DNA of 64,000 bases from Macropodus opercularis (GCA_030770545.1 CM061090.1:13612501-13676500); one strand, 5' to 3'. Positions 45,787 through 59,429 are shown, counted from the stretch's first letter. A program made the numbers and translations. The notes: a model not told the origin generated them from the sequence alone.

Positions 45787-46990
45787 CACCGAACGTTTGT
45801 CCGCATCAGTCGCCCAAGTTAAAAACTACATGTGCCGCCATTTCCCTGAAAAGTATTTACAGTAATAATCTGTGAGAGCAGCTATGAAGTAACTCAATCG
45901 TGGCTCATTGTCTATATCGGTTCAGAGAAGGAACTAATTCCATTGGTCTCAGACTGTGACGTATGGTTTCCGCAGTAATTAAAGTAAAAACATGTCATGG
46001 TCCACTGGCTCAGACTGACTTCAGAGCCAGCGAGGGAAACTGATCAGGCGGAACCAAGGCTTCAGTTTCCTTTAGCAGCCACTTACAGGTAGTGTGGTAG
46101 TTTAGGGAGCTAGTTGTCGACGGTAAACTTCCCCCCATCTGAAACAGAGATGGGAGAATCAGTGTCTTCAGGCAAGACAGTGGGAAAAGAAACGGTCAAT
46201 AACAACAATATTTATTACGTTCTGTGACCGGTCGAGAATTAGGAGGACGAGGAAAAGGGTTTGGCAGGAGGCTGAGGTATGGAGTCAGGAGGAGACCAGG
46301 ACGAAACCAGAAGATGCTGTAGGTGAACAGGGCAGAACAGAGAAGCTCTGTCCTCGGCCGCAGGTGAGAACAAGCCAGAAGGGTCGACGAGCGTGAGAGT
46401 GTAGATAAACTGACGAGGCAGGTGGAGGCTCCTCACAGTCTGAGAGCAACAGTGCAAAGAGGAAACAACGAGCAAACCACGAAAACCGAAGTTCAAACAG
46501 CTGCACTGCTGCAGCGGGGATCGCTTCGCAGTCCCGATGTCCGACAGACAAGTCTGTGCAGCTTGAGCAAAGGAGACACGATGTCCGACAGGAATGAGCC
46601 ACAACTCGGGGAAAACTCCCAGCGAGGCTCCTGTTACGTGGCGTGAGCGACAGCGAGTCTCCACTCAGAGCATCACGCAGCAGTTAGCGGTCGGTGTCCA
46701 AGGAAACGCTGCGACCAAGACGCAGCCAACGCAGAGCGAGGTTCCAGAATTACTCCCAGACGCAGGAGCTGATGGCGACCAGACGGAAACATGTCACACG
46801 AGGATTCAGACCAGGAACCATGAGGGACGGTCCAACGAAGAGGAGGCAGCGAACAAGGCACAGGTGGAGTCAATCAGTTGAGAAAGTTGGCGAGACCCGA
46901 AAGCGGGCTCTACACAATAAGAGTCCCGCACCGGAAGTCTGGACGCCAATCAAACAGAAAAAAACCTGCAATCACTGACGTAATGTGTTC
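45787..46990. other. Unassigned sequence between blocks B and C
   Basis: Several short overlapping frames on both strands at 46239-46980, none with a recognised domain. Composition is more GC-rich than the flanks, as in a transposon fragment. Confidence 0.3.
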
Positions 46991-46994
46991 ATCG

Positions 46995-47432
46995 GCTATG
47001 TGTTAAAGGAATCAGCTAACGGCTACGTGTTAAAGGAATCAGCTAACGGCTACGTGTTAAAGGAACCAGCTAACAGCTACGTGTTAAAGGAATCAGCTAA
47101 CGGCTACGTGTTAAAGGAACCAGCTAACAGCTACGTGTTAAAGGAATCAGCTAATGGCTACGTGTTAAAGGAACCAGCTAACAGCTACGTGTTAAAGGAA
47201 TCAGCTAACGGCTACGTGTTAAAGGAACCAGCTAACAGCTACGTGTTAAAGGAATCAGCTAATGGCTACGTGTTAAAGGAATCAGCTAATGGCTACGTGT
47301 TCTGCTAAAGGAATCAGCTAACAGCTATGTGTTAAAGGAATCAGCTAATGGCTACGTGTTCTGCTAAAGGAATCAGCTAACAGCTACGTGTTAAAGGAGT
47401 CAGCTAACGGCTACGTGTTAAAGGAATCAGCA
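46995..47432. repeat. 27-bp minisatellite
   Basis: About 16 copies of a 27-bp unit ('ggctacgtgttaaaggaatc' plus 'agctaac'), alternating in type (gaatcagctaacgg / gaaccagctaacag). In one frame it reads YVLKESANG repeated. There is no surrounding gene. Confidence 0.92.
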
Positions 47433-47754
47433 GTGTCACTTAGAGGCTCATCCATGGCAGCAGACTCTGGATCTTCTCTGGTCTCTCTGTCCTGCAAAAA
47501 CCACACTGAAACAGACACTCGTGTGTATATGAATGATCTGATCATTGGTTGTTCGCATCTGTTATCATTGCTATTAGACACTGTTAAAGCATGTTCCAGC
47601 GATGTTAGTCCCAACGTTCTGCTCTTGTTCTGACACACACGTCCACAACACGAGACTCTCTATGTTTATTGTCTTAATACAACTTCCACATCTGATTCGG
47701 TGCATGAGACCCACTATGCACCACAGGGACATTCATTTGTCTTCTTCCGCTTTT

Positions 47755-48036
47755 TCCCCGAAGGGGTCGAGGGCGTGCTGGACCCTATCCCAGAGAGGCA
47801 GGGTGCACCCTGGATAGATCGCCAGTCCATCGCACACAAGTCCCAGTCATGCACACACTCACACCTATGGGCAATTTACGCATCTTTCCGATTGACCTAA
47901 CTGCATGTCTTTGGGAGGAAACCGGAGAACATGCAAACTCCACACAGAAAGGCCCCTGGTCACCTCCGGGAATCAAACCCGGGACCTTCTTGCTGTGAGG
48001 CGACAGTGCTAACCACCACACCACCGTGCCACCAAC
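47755..48036 (-). repeat. tRNA-derived SINE
   Basis: On minus the head has an A box (TGGTGGTTAGCACTG) and B box (GGGTTTGATTCCC) of RNA polymerase III promoters, followed by a body (GGAGTTTGCATGTTCTCC; CCTCCCAAAGACATGCA) that I recognise as common in teleost genomes. Confidence 0.75.
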
Positions 48037-48138
48037 CACAGGGACATTTCTTGATATTTTCCCTTGTTTCTCTCTTCGTAAAGAGGTAAAAAAAAACCTG
48101 AACACTCACACTTCCGTCAGTTGCTGTAATAGTTAACA

Positions 48139-48760
48139 TTAATAATAATTAAGTAATAAGCTCCAACCAGTTTGCCCACATTCCAACAAACATGCACTAG
48201 TAACGTTCTCTCCTCGTCTGGGAGCCAAAGCTGGAGCCTGCTGCAACATCTTAATGGTTTCAAATGCCTCGTGACCCTCTGGGGTCCACATGAGTTTTCC
48301 CCGAAAATGTCCAGCTCCTCCTGCTTTTACCACATTCTTTAGGGGCTGCACAGTCGTTGAATACCCCTCCATCCATTCTGCACTGCAACCTGTCCGTTTC
48401 ATCCAGCAGTGTCAACAAAGTGATGGAATCCTTATGACATGTCTCCAAGTCAGGTGCACAGAGGATGATGTCATCAACGTGCTGGAGGACTGTACTCGAT
48501 CTTTCCTGCCAAATCCTCCTTCAAATTTTGTTGAACAAGTGGGGACTGTGTTTAAAACTCCATAGTCATTTGAGTGCACGTATAGGACTGTCCCCTCTAC
48601 GTGAATGCGAAGAGGCGCCTACTGTTTTCACTCAGGGGCAAAAGGCTGAACACAAGTCAACCACTTTAAAACACTTGGCATCAATTGGAACGTTCCACAG
48701 CAGAGTGTGGTGGTTTGCTTGTTCTCTAAGGGGAGTCTAACCTCGGCCCTCGTGCACTAA
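48139..48760 (-). pseudogene. Retrovirus-like pol (RT) fragment
   Basis: Minus-strand pieces of reverse transcriptase in shifted frames: upstream a fingers/palm-like VVDLCSAF stretch (about 48665), then a catalytic-motif remnant HVDDIILC (about 48465) and the connection region KLMWTPEGHEAF (about 48290). Stops and frame changes show it is dead. Retrovirus-like rather than Gypsy by the connection motif; clade not assigned. Confidence 0.55.
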
Positions 48761-48779
48761 TCTATACTGTTTTTTATGG

Positions 48780-49650
48780 TTCCTTTCCATGCTTTCTCTT
48801 TTAACTAAACTGCTGGGTAATCTTCAGAATCTGTCCTAAAATAATGGGCCTTTTGTTTCTTAGGAATCATTTCAAATTTAGGTTTTGCATTTTTCCAGCT
48901 TGTTGTGAATCAGAATAAATTATTTCTGAGACCGCCTACTCTTTCTTCTGGCCTGGTTCTGCGTGTGGGTTCGGCTCTGGTTCAAGTGGATTTGTAACAG
49001 ATCCACTGATAAAGTTTAAAGTGGTGATTCCTAGTCCGTGAGGTTCGCGTCGGTCGTTCGGTGAGTGAAGCTCCTCACGTGGCGATAGGTCACGTGGCAA
49101 CCCCACAGTGTCCGCTGAGACTTCAGCACAGAAAACATCTAAAGTCTACGCCAGCATTAAGAAAGAAAATGACACCCAGGCTAATGAAAGCTTCCACATT
49201 TGAAGTGTCTTCATCTTTCGTTGTCTGGGCCTAATGTTCTGTGCAGATCTCGTACAACCAGCCACTTGCACTTATACAGACTCTCACTCAATACTTTCCT
49301 TCACTAATACCAGACTCAAACGTCCACACGTCAGAATGTCCAGCCCACGTCTGTTTAACGTTCTTTACAGGTCAATAGGCTGCATCATTTTACAATAACA
49401 CAAAGCAACACAACACATGAAGCTGGTTAGTTATTTACAGCAATGTCAGTATCGCACCTTCACATCCACCACAGCACCACAGGGTTTCTTCCCAAACCAA
49501 ATTCTTTTCTTAAGGCAGCCAAGCTGCAATTTACCCGTTTAACCAAATCATATGACTTTGTCAAACAGTCTCACCAACGTTCCTCAACTTGGTCCCACAC
49601 ACAGAGCACATCCAATAAAAGACACCAGCAGCGTCTCCCAGCCCGACACT
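48780..49650. other. No recognised gene
   Basis: Possibly further decayed pol or LTR of the same element. Ends at the block C boundary. Confidence 0.3.
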
Positions 49651-50189
49651 GCTGAGCTGCGTCTGCAGTCATTACCTCATGTTATTCACACAGAGACTGA
49701 AGTAGTTTAGCTTCAGTGTCCATCACTAAGTCAAAGGTCTGACATCGTTCTGCTAAAGACGAACTGTCACATCTTCTTCTGTCCCTTAAACCACAACGAC
49801 ACTAAATCAACACAATCAGACACAAGATTAAAAACAAAAGCATTTAGAAGCAACAGTCATAGTTTACTGCTGGAACATTTATTGATGCAGAGAAGAATTA
49901 AACACTTCAAATACAAACGATATATTAATACACATCCTGTTGATGATGAGATTCACATAGTAACTAACAATATTCAAAGAACTTCAAACAGAACATCATG
50001 AAAAGAATAACTGAATAAAACACACAAAGTTTAATATGTGTAATAATCTAAAGCCTTTAATCTGCTAAATCCTCCTGATTACTATTATTTACTGTGTCTA
50101 TAAATATATGTTGGTTATATTGTACATAACAGTTACCATATAAAAGCTGTAAACACGATAACAACAGATCTTTGTGTTTGTTGACTCTT

Positions 50190-50195
50190 TTTATT
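50190..50195 (-). promoter_or_regulatory. Polyadenylation signal of receptor C
   Basis: AATAAA at the conserved position after the stop codon. Confidence 0.6.
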
Positions 50196-50479
50196 CATCT
50201 GTGAGAGATGAGTCCTGCTATGATCACCACGTTCTCACTACGTTATTACTATGAACATACATGAGGCAGAAGAAAAAACTGTTACACTCAACATCAACAG
50301 GCAACAACTTGAGACATTTAAAATGCAAAGTGAGTTTAAAAAAATAATAATTTTTTTTTCAATTTATACAATTTGTCATATCTCTTTACAGTTCAGGTAA
50401 ACGATGACATTTTCCAGTTTGGATGTTTCCAGCTCGTCATTCAATCATTTACTGTGACATTAATAATCCTTCTAGTTGG

Positions 50480-53400
50480 TCAACGTGTGCATACTGAACC
50501 ATTTCCAGTGTCTCCAGGACGACGGATCGATTCGTAAAGAGAAGAATCACCTACAAACAAATGATCCATTAAACCAGGCTGGACTGAAACATTTGAAGGC
50601 ATCATGTGAATTAACAGTGAAGCATGAAACTCATCAGGGTAAAGTCTGACCATGGAGAAGAGAAGCATATGTGCTGTGTGGAGTTTGTTCCTGGTTGGTC
50701 ACGTGACCTGTAGCAGAGCTCTGATTGGTTCTCTGACACCTGCTGGAAGCCAACACGTAACAAAAGCTTCAATGTACTGAGGTGTGTTAATGCTCTGCTG
50801 TTATGTTCACAGTGAGAGGAGACTGTACCAACCTGATGGAGCAGGAACCTGTGAAAACATATTTACTGTCACATGTTTGATTCTGAAAGTGACTTGAACT
50901 AATTAGACTGTGAACAGTTAAAAGAAGGATCAGATCTCACCTGTAGATGTGATGTAGTAACAGAACAGCAGCGAGAGAATCACCAGAGATATTTTACAAA
51001 TCACCCCAATGATAAACAAGACAGAAAATGAAGCTTCAGCTGTGGACACTGAAATAAATGAATAGAGCATTTAATGTGATTAAAAAAAGAGAAATTCACG
51101 TTTACATCAAAATATTCAAATTCATATCCAGCAAACTAAAAATTACTTCGGTTAAAACCTGGAATCACACTTTAATTCCACTCACGTTTGACTGACATCC
51201 AACTCTTTGCTGACGTCAGTGTCCTGCTGCTCAGTTGTTTCACTTCACATGAATAAAAACCTTGATGGGACTCTGACGCTGCAGAGATGTTCAGCTCTGC
51301 TCTGGTGTCATTTTGGATCAGTTGATCATTTTGATAGAAAAACACAGTAGAAACAACACGTTGTGTCCTCGACCTGCAGCCAAGAGTCACAGCTGTTCCC
51401 TGAGTCACAGGAAGGACAGGACTCACCAGGATGATGTCACCACCTGTAAATCAATGCAACAACATGAAGCTTCAGTCAAAGATCAGAAGAAGCAGAACCT
51501 CAACAGGATGAAAACTCACCATGAACAGTGATGTTGAGTGAATTACTGAAGTGTCCTGATCCAGACTCACACCAGAACACTGCAGAACCAGACTGTGCTG
51601 TGTTGATGTCACATCTGGATCCAGTTGTTGTCCAGTTGGAGCAGGATGACAGGAAGCCTCCTTCAGGAAACCTCCTGACTCTCCACTCAGCAGAGTTTCC
51701 CTCACAGCTCAGTGACACAGAGTCAGAGGTGAAGTGTTGAACTCTGTCAGGACTCACTGTGAGAGACGCTGACGGACCAACGTCTGGACAGCAACACGTG
51801 ATCCACACACATTTAACAACAGACACACAACAGTCAGTAGGTTCAGCTTTAGAGGAGAATCCACATGGTTCCTTTCAGCAAACATTGAATTGGTAGAGAA
51901 AGAACCAAGAGTCCAACAAACTGACCTCCAGACCAGACGAATGCTGCTTTGCTGTAGTCAGTGTAATACGCTGGTTCTCCTCTTCCAGCTCTACACACAT
52001 ATCCTGCTGTGTGTGTCTGTCCATGAACCATGTAGGAGCCCTGTTCAGTCCCATGGTCACTAGCAGGTAGCAGCTCATATCTGTAGCTGTGTGACCCATC
52101 AGGAACAGTCTGGTACCAGTAGAACCTCCATCCTGCAGATGGAGGCTCAACCTCACACTTCAGAGCTACTGAGGCTCCAGGACTCAGCCAAGATGGAGAC
52201 GCTCTGAGGACACACTGGGCTTTATCTGATGGAGAGACACCAAGTCATCAAATCACCCTCAATAGACACTGATGCTCATTTCAATCAAGTCTTGACATTT
52301 TCATGTCAAAGTCAAACATAAGTCAACGTACTGTGACTGACTGTCAGACTGATGGATTGACTCCACTCTGTTGTGATATGTTGAGCGTTTCTCATTCTGC
52401 CTCTACACTTGTAGCCTCCACTGAAGGAAGGAGAAGCTGAGCTGATGTTGAATTCATTGTGTTGTGGTTTGATGCTTGTGGGTGTTTTCCATTCATATTC
52501 CCACTCAGTGTCTCCTGTGTCCTCGATCTCACATCTGACAGTGATCGTGTCTCCTCTGAACAACTGAGTCCAGTTGGGATGAAGAGTCACAACCACCTTG
52601 TTTCCAACTGTTCATTTAAAAGGTCAAAGGTTAAATCAACATCTTGATTTTATTCTAACACATTTTACTCTATTCTTCACTGTAGAATAGTTTGTGTTGT
52701 CACACTCACCATTTCTGTTGATCCTCACTGAGTCACTGTACTGTGTGTAGTAAACTGCGTCTCCTCTTCCTCCTCTTCCTCCTCTGCACCAGTACAGTCC
52801 TTCCTGAGAGACACTGGTTTCACCATCTTGTGTGTTCAGGACTTCAGAGGATTTATCATCTCTGTACCAGTAATATTTCCAACCAGATGATGACGTCACA
52901 GAGCAGCTCAGCGTCACACTGCCCCCTACTGGAACCTTTGTCTGATCACTTGTCAGTTCAGCCTTTGGTTCAGATGCTGTTCAGAATAAAAACATTACAG
53001 GTTCATAATGTTTCTCCATGAATTCGGTAAATAACCACTGTGATCAGTGTTGTAATGTATTTTTCAAAATAATTGTGTTTAATCATAAAAGTTTCAGTCT
53101 ATTTGTGACATGACTGATTTTCCTGATCAGCTCTGTTCAAGTCCACGTCTTGTATCTGTAAATACAACAACGACTGAATGAAACTCACCTGTTACTAAAC
53201 GCAGAGGTTCACTCCATGCTGTTGAGGAATAAATCTTCCTTTTCTGTCGACCCTTACACTTGTAGCCTCCACTACTGGAATGAGAAGCAGTGAAAACCCA
53301 GCGTTTACTCTGATGTAAAGTTGGTCCTGAGCTGCCTTTGGTCCATTCATATTCCCACTCAGTGTCTCCTCCAGCCTGGATCTCACATGTTAGAGTGATG

Positions 53401-56400
53401 TTCTCTCCTCTGAACATCTCAGGCCAGTCATGCTGCCTTTTTACAACAGCCTTGTTGGAAACTTCACACATGGAGAAAAACACAAACATGAAACCATGAA
53501 TAGTTTTCAGGTGATGGATTAAAGTTATTTATTACAAAGATCTTCACCTGTTTTCTCTACAATGACTGAGTAACTGTTTTGTGTGTAGTAAACTTGGTTT
53601 CCTCCTCTTCCTCCTCTGCAGTGATAGACGCCTCCATCTGTGATTGTGACACTATTGGATTCACTGTAGCTTCTGATCTGAGCTGCTGGAGACGCTGACG
53701 TCCGTCTGAACCAGTCGTATCTCCAGCTCTTTGAGTCGTCCACAGAGCAGGTCAGTGTGACGCTGCCTCCTGCTGGTACGACTGCTCTGCCTGGTGTCAC
53801 TGAGGGTCTGGGTTGATCTGGGGTTAAAGTCCACAGAGTAAGAAACGCTTTAAAACTGAAGAAACATTTATGAATGAATCAAACACTAACAGTCATTACA
53901 AACGTTTCCTCGTGTTAACACGTCTCCGTATCTGTTTGTTGATTCTCGTGGCTCCTGCTCGTCTCACTGACCAGTGACGCGGCTGCAACATCAGTCAGTT
54001 TCACACACAGCATTTTACATTATCAGCTCATTGCATGAAGCTCACTCACCTGGGCCACATTTAACATAGGTTTAAATTAGCGTCAGCCTTCACAGTCAGG
54101 CATCCAACCCAAACAACACAATGATTATCATTATTACAACTGCACACAAATGATACACATTGGAAACATCTACAGTCCATCCAGTTACTGTTAACAATGG
54201 GACTGAAGAAAAGAAAAGATCTGAACCAGTCAGAAGATGGATGTTTGAAACTAGTTTTAGTGGAGACATCTAGAAAATGATCAACAGCCAGTTTTAAATG
54301 TTCAGCCTCAGTGTAACTGACTTGGACTAAACATCTAAAATGTGTTGTTCAGTGTCGTCCTGCTTCATGGCTTCACTTGACTTGAGTGACTTTTCCTGAC
54401 TCCTCCCTTAGTTGGTCTGTTTGTTGTTAACAGATTTACAGTAAATGACCCTTTGTCACTTCCCTTATTCCTAGAAAGTCAGCGATCGTAACAGCAAGCA
54501 AACACAAAAACACGTCACTAATTAAACAAACTTACGTCTTATTGTCAGTGTGACATGACTCCACTCTGTTAACTGATAGTTTCTTCTGCCTCTGCACCAG
54601 TAGTCTCCACTGTTGGACACATCAGCTCTGCTGATCATCAACACTTTACCAGTTCTATCATCAGGTTTGATGGAGCTGGGTGTTTTCCATTCATACTCCC
54701 ACTGAGAGTTTCCACCTCCATAGATCTCACATGTCAGAGTGATGCTCTCACCACTGAATGTCTGAGTCCAGTTGGGTTGTTTGGTCACAGAGACTCTGTA
54801 GGAAACTGTTCACAACAACAATAACACAATCGTGTTAATGTAAATGTTCTTTGCTGTTTACTGAGATTATTATTGAATTATTACAAAGTAAAACAGTAGA
54901 TGAATTATTCCTAGATTTCCGTTAAAGTTAAATATTTTTGCTGCAACCAACATCTTTCTCCAGAGCCTCTACAGAGACGTATTTGTTGTTGTTGTTTTTC
55001 TGGTGAAACTATCTCATGCAAACCTTTCTTGTTCTCAGTCAGTTCTAGTTCGTTCTCTGATCTGTTCTGTGTTTCCAGTATGTTCTAACTAAGAGTAGCT
55101 TTAATATTCTCTGTGTATGAGGGGGGTCCAACAGCTCCTCTCAGTGGTTGCGTCTCTGCCACAGTAAACATCGCATCAATCATCTCAGGCTGTAGTGACG
55201 CTGCTGGTGAAGATTCATCAGGTGACGTCGTCTGAAGGTTGAGTCATGACAACTTTCTTCTAGTGAACGTTTCCCCTTTAGAAGAAACAAATCCAGTTGC
55301 CACGACTGACCACGTTCTTGACTGTTGACAAGGTTTTGCTTTGACGCAAGAAATTTAAAAGCACAAAAACACACGTCCCTCTGGAGCCTCCATATGTTTC
55401 TTCTCTTCACTGCTGATAAAAGTTGAAAGTGACGTTTTATTCCAGAACAAGTTGCTAAACTCACCAGTTTCCTCAACGGTGACGTCTGTGCTGCTCTGTG
55501 TGTAGAACAGTGGGTCTCCTCTCCCTCCTCTGCAGTAGAACCGACCTCCTTCTGTCACTACCACATCAGCTCCGTCTGCTCCACTACTTTTCATGGCCTG
55601 AGCTTCAGAGGAGTCTGTGGAACGTTGGTACCAGTCATATTTCCAACCATCAGAACCGTCCACAGAGCAGCTCAGTGTCACACGTCCACCTGTAGCTATG
55701 GTTGGTGTGGTGGCGTCTGCTCTCACAGAGGCTTTGGGTTCATCTGCTGCTCAGGTCAAAGATGAAACACGAAAGATAGAAATGATCAGAATGTGACTAA
55801 ATACAGGAAATTAGTTAATTATTGTCAAATTATAAACCTTAGTTCATCCTTCCCTTATTTATTTAAAAATAAATAAATAATCACATTTACTGTACTTACT
55901 AATAAAAATACCATGTGATGTGATTCTTAGAGATATTATACCTTAATTATAAAAATTATATATATATATTGATATATTACTCATAACCTCAGTGATTCTG
56001 TGAAATAAATAAAAACAGTTTATAAACGTATCAGTGCTGTGAATAGTTTGTTTCCTGATTTAACCCTTAGATGGTTGGTTTTCAGCTGCACCTTGTTAAA
56101 TGCTCTTATTGTGACGTCTGACAGGTAGAAGTGAAACATCTTTGAAGACGTTTGTGTTTATTTCTACTAGATAATCACATTTAAATGTACTGCATTAAAT
56201 ATTATGTATGAAGCTCAGTTCATTCATCCTGTAAATTACGCTGATGACGACCCTGCACAGAAACTCAACAGTGTAATAATCACATCATTCCTTCAGTTGA
56301 ATAGAGTCACAGAGTTATTCTACTGAACGTTTGACTGTTTTTAAGAGTAAACATTAAAACGTGGACTTAATTTTAAAAAAACAGTCCAACTTACAGCTTA

Positions 56401-57876
56401 TTGTCAATTTGAAGTAATTACTCCACTTTGTTAACGTATTTCTTTTAACCAGGCACCAGTAGTCTCCACTGTGAGACACATCAGCTCTGCTGATCATCAA
56501 CACTTTACCAGTTCTATCATCAGGTTTGATGGAGCTGGTTGTTTTCCATTCATACTCCCACTGAGAGTCTCCACCTCCATGGATCTCACATGTCAGAGTG
56601 ATGCTCTCACCACTGAATGTCTGAGTCCAGTTGGGTTGTTTGGTCACAGACACAGTGAGAGCTGTTAAGATCAAAAACACAACAGTGAGATGCAACCAGT
56701 AGAAAACATAGAACAAAAAAAACAAACTGACGACAATCATTAAATGAAGTCACTGGTTTTTAAACCTGTGCAACATTGACACCTTCATCATTTTGTTTTT
56801 AAATAGAATATACTTTTTAATATCAGAAGATCCTGCCACAGAGTCAGGAAGCAGACGGAGGACTGAACTTAACATGTCCTCATGTTGTTAGTCTTTTATT
56901 GAGTCATTCAGTGTCACGCTGCCTCCTACTGGTGGTTGATGGACCTGCTCAGTCTGGGTTTAAGGTCATAAATAACTAAACATTTTATTTCCCATGACTT
57001 TATCTTTAATTCCTGTTAAATATCTACACAGCTCACAGTCTAACTTAGTTCAGTGATGTTTGGTTAATGTGTCTGTGAACTGATGGAAAAACGTAGAAGA
57101 ACAAAGATTCATCAAAACTAAACTACACAGTAGGTTCAAACACTGTCACATTTACTAAATTGTGCTGATTCAACAGTATTTGTCCAAACACACAAACAGA
57201 GCTTTTAAATAAAATATGTTGGTCTCTGACTCACATGAAACAGATAAAGTGATGGTGTTGCTGATTTTTGTATCATTTGTCCTCATATGACGACCAGAGC
57301 ACTGGTATCCACCACTGTGTCCTGGATATAGAGGTTGTAATATTAGGGTTGGATGTGAACGGTAACGTTGAATCTCTTCTCCATCTTTGGTGAATCTAAT
57401 TTCCCAGTCAGTGTTTTCTCCTTCCTTCATGTCACATGTGAAGGTCACAGAGTCTCGAGGAAAATATCTGGACCAGTTTGGCTCAAGAGTCAAAACAGCT
57501 TCAAAAACCAACACAAACATAAAAACAACATCACACAATTGTAAATAATAATAAAATAAATTTTAACAGAATCATCTGAGTTTAATAGTAAATAAACTAC
57601 ATTTACCTTCAGCGTGTCCACAGTGGAAAAGTGTGTTCAGCACTAAAATCAAGACAGAAACAAAAGCAAAGATAGAAACAACGTGATCAAAGTGTCTGAT
57701 GACTGAACAGTCGTCCTCCAACGTGTCTTCCTACAAAACAACAAGTCTGCTCTGTTCACACTGAACCAAGCTCTGATGCTCTGTTCTCCTCACTCCAACA
57801 CTTTCTACCATTTGTTTCATCAAGCAGTGATTTACTCACAGAAAAACTGCAGCACACAGAGGAAAGTGTGTCCCAT
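50480..57876 (-). CDS. Receptor C: Fc-receptor-like protein with 11 Ig domains
   Basis: Join in gene order: 57840-57876, 57607-57642 (signal), D1 57235-57498, D2 56395-56661, D3 55465-55743, D4 54536-54805, D5 53548-53817, D6 53189-53461, D7 52710-52976, D8 52332-52607, D9 51926-52225, D10 51520-51783, D11 51186-51443, TM 50941-51048, tail 50833-50848, 50708-50739, 50480-50550. Sum 3288 nt (1095 residues plus stop). D2 and D4 are near-duplicates (SVTKQPNWTQTFSGESITLT) not found in A or B. D1 and D2 are both type a because the b exon between them has decayed (about 56900-56975). D3 has a tandem NAGNAG acceptor (one residue optional). D1's acceptor has moved by 3 nt. D1 has lost the usual Asp before the second Cys (LYPGHSGGYQC). 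TM keeps Lys (IGVICKISLVIL); tail ends SSLYESIRR. Surface receptor of the same family as A and B; ligand unknown. Confidence 0.8.
56900..56975 (-). pseudogene. Relic of a lost Ig exon in receptor C
   Basis: The stretch around 'acgctgcctcctactgg' and 'ggttgatggacctgct' matches the first strand of B D2 (35170-35230) with small deletions, but the rest of that exon is gone. It sits between D1 and D2 of C, exactly where B has D2. Confidence 0.65.
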
Positions 57877-58335
57877 CCTCACATCAACTCTGACTCCTCA
57901 TGTGGAGAAAACTTCACTGTGGAGAAGCACAACTTACATTTGATGGGAATGTTACATTTTCTCTGTCTCATTATTTAACGTGTGAGTTTCTTCCTCTTTG
58001 ACTAGACTGAGTTTCACCACAGCGTAGTCTGACTCACTGACACGTCCACAGACGACAAACTGGAGCAGTTTGAATTTAATGACCAGGTTTGTACTTCATT
58101 ACTTAATAAATAGAATAAATTTATACATATACTGTACATATACCTATATATATTGAAGGTTTATTCATCTGTTTATTCAACTTCAAACCCACTGTTGTTG
58201 CCTCCACACTGTCCTGATTCATGTTGTAAAGGAAAACACACAGTTCCTTTAGTGGTGATCTAGTGTCAGTAAACGTAAACCAACACACATAGGATCATTT
58301 TATTCATTTTATTTTGTTAGATTTACTGAAGCAAA

Positions 58336-58352
58336 CTAACTAACTAACTAAC
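58336..58352. repeat. (AACT)n microsatellite
   Basis: About 4 units, the short allele of the runs in A and B. Confidence 0.8.
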
Positions 58353-58458
58353 AAGTCTTTTTAACAAAATCCTTCAAACTGACAAACGTCTGATTATTTG
58401 ATCTTTTCAAGGTTTTTCCTCAGTTGTTTCATTCAAACAGAGAAAGTCGTTTACTCAC

Positions 58459-58527
58459 AGAATGTCTGCAGCTCACAGCTCTCACATCTGGTACCGAGCA
58501 GTTTATATGAAGAAACTTCTGCAGCGT
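58459..58527 (-). other. Putative upstream exon of receptor C, proximal copy
   Basis: 69 nt with the same acceptor and donor as in B. The octamer beyond it (58801-58808) has one mismatch. Confidence 0.5.
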
Positions 58528-59429
58528 CTGTAAAGAAAAGGAAGAAAGAAATGTGAGAAAGACGTCACATATCAATGAGATCAGTTTAACAACTTCAGCT
58601 AAACTCGGTTTGACTACAGAAAACTTGTTGTCATTTCCTGCTAATATGAACTGTGTTTAAAAACAGAAACAACTAAGAAGATAATTAATAAACACTGTGT
58701 GAATGACAATAGGTCACAAGGTCAACTTTAAGATAGTTCATAGTGTGTTTTCCATTGTTTGTTCTTGTTGTAGTTACGTCTCCACTGTGGTCTGTGTGTG
58801 ATGTGCATGTTCAGCGGTTTTCTGCATGAACTCCTCAAATTTAATATGATATTAATCAAACTCTACGAAAAACAATATTTCTAAAATAATAAATACAATA
58901 TTCACTGAACCACATTAAAGGCTGATAAGATAAATTTTTTTCTCTTTTCTTTCCTTTTTCATCCTGCAGTGGGGACATGTCTTTGTTGCAGCAGTAGAAA
59001 AAAGAAAATTATGTACAACTTGAAACTTAAGGGACAGACATTTAATACATATGTACACAGTCATACAGGCAGCTTCCCCACAAGTGTTTATATTGCAAAG
59101 TTAAAAAAAATACAGTTTGCTGAAACATGTGGAATAAGGTTTTATTAACTGCTCATGAACCTCTGGCAGCAACAGCCTCAACAAGAGCTTCCTGTAGCTG
59201 ATCAACATGCAAGAGGGACTTTTAACTAACTAAATAAAACTAAAATAAAACACTGTAAACTATTTAGAAAAGAGAAAATTAAAAACACTTAAAAACACGA
59301 ATTGTGTTAAAACAACCAGTTCAGTGTCTTTTTAACAAAATCCTTCAAACTGACAAACGTCTGATTATTTGATCTTTTCAAGGTTTTTCCTCAGTTGTAT
59401 CATTCAAACAGAGAAAGTCGTTTACTCAC

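Noticed and set aside
46995..47432. CRISPR-like array
   Set aside because: The repeats are contiguous with no unique spacers, and the DNA is vertebrate. It is a minisatellite.
55180..55476. Minus frame beyond receptor C D3
   Set aside because: Intron sequence following the D3 donor; no homology to a domain.
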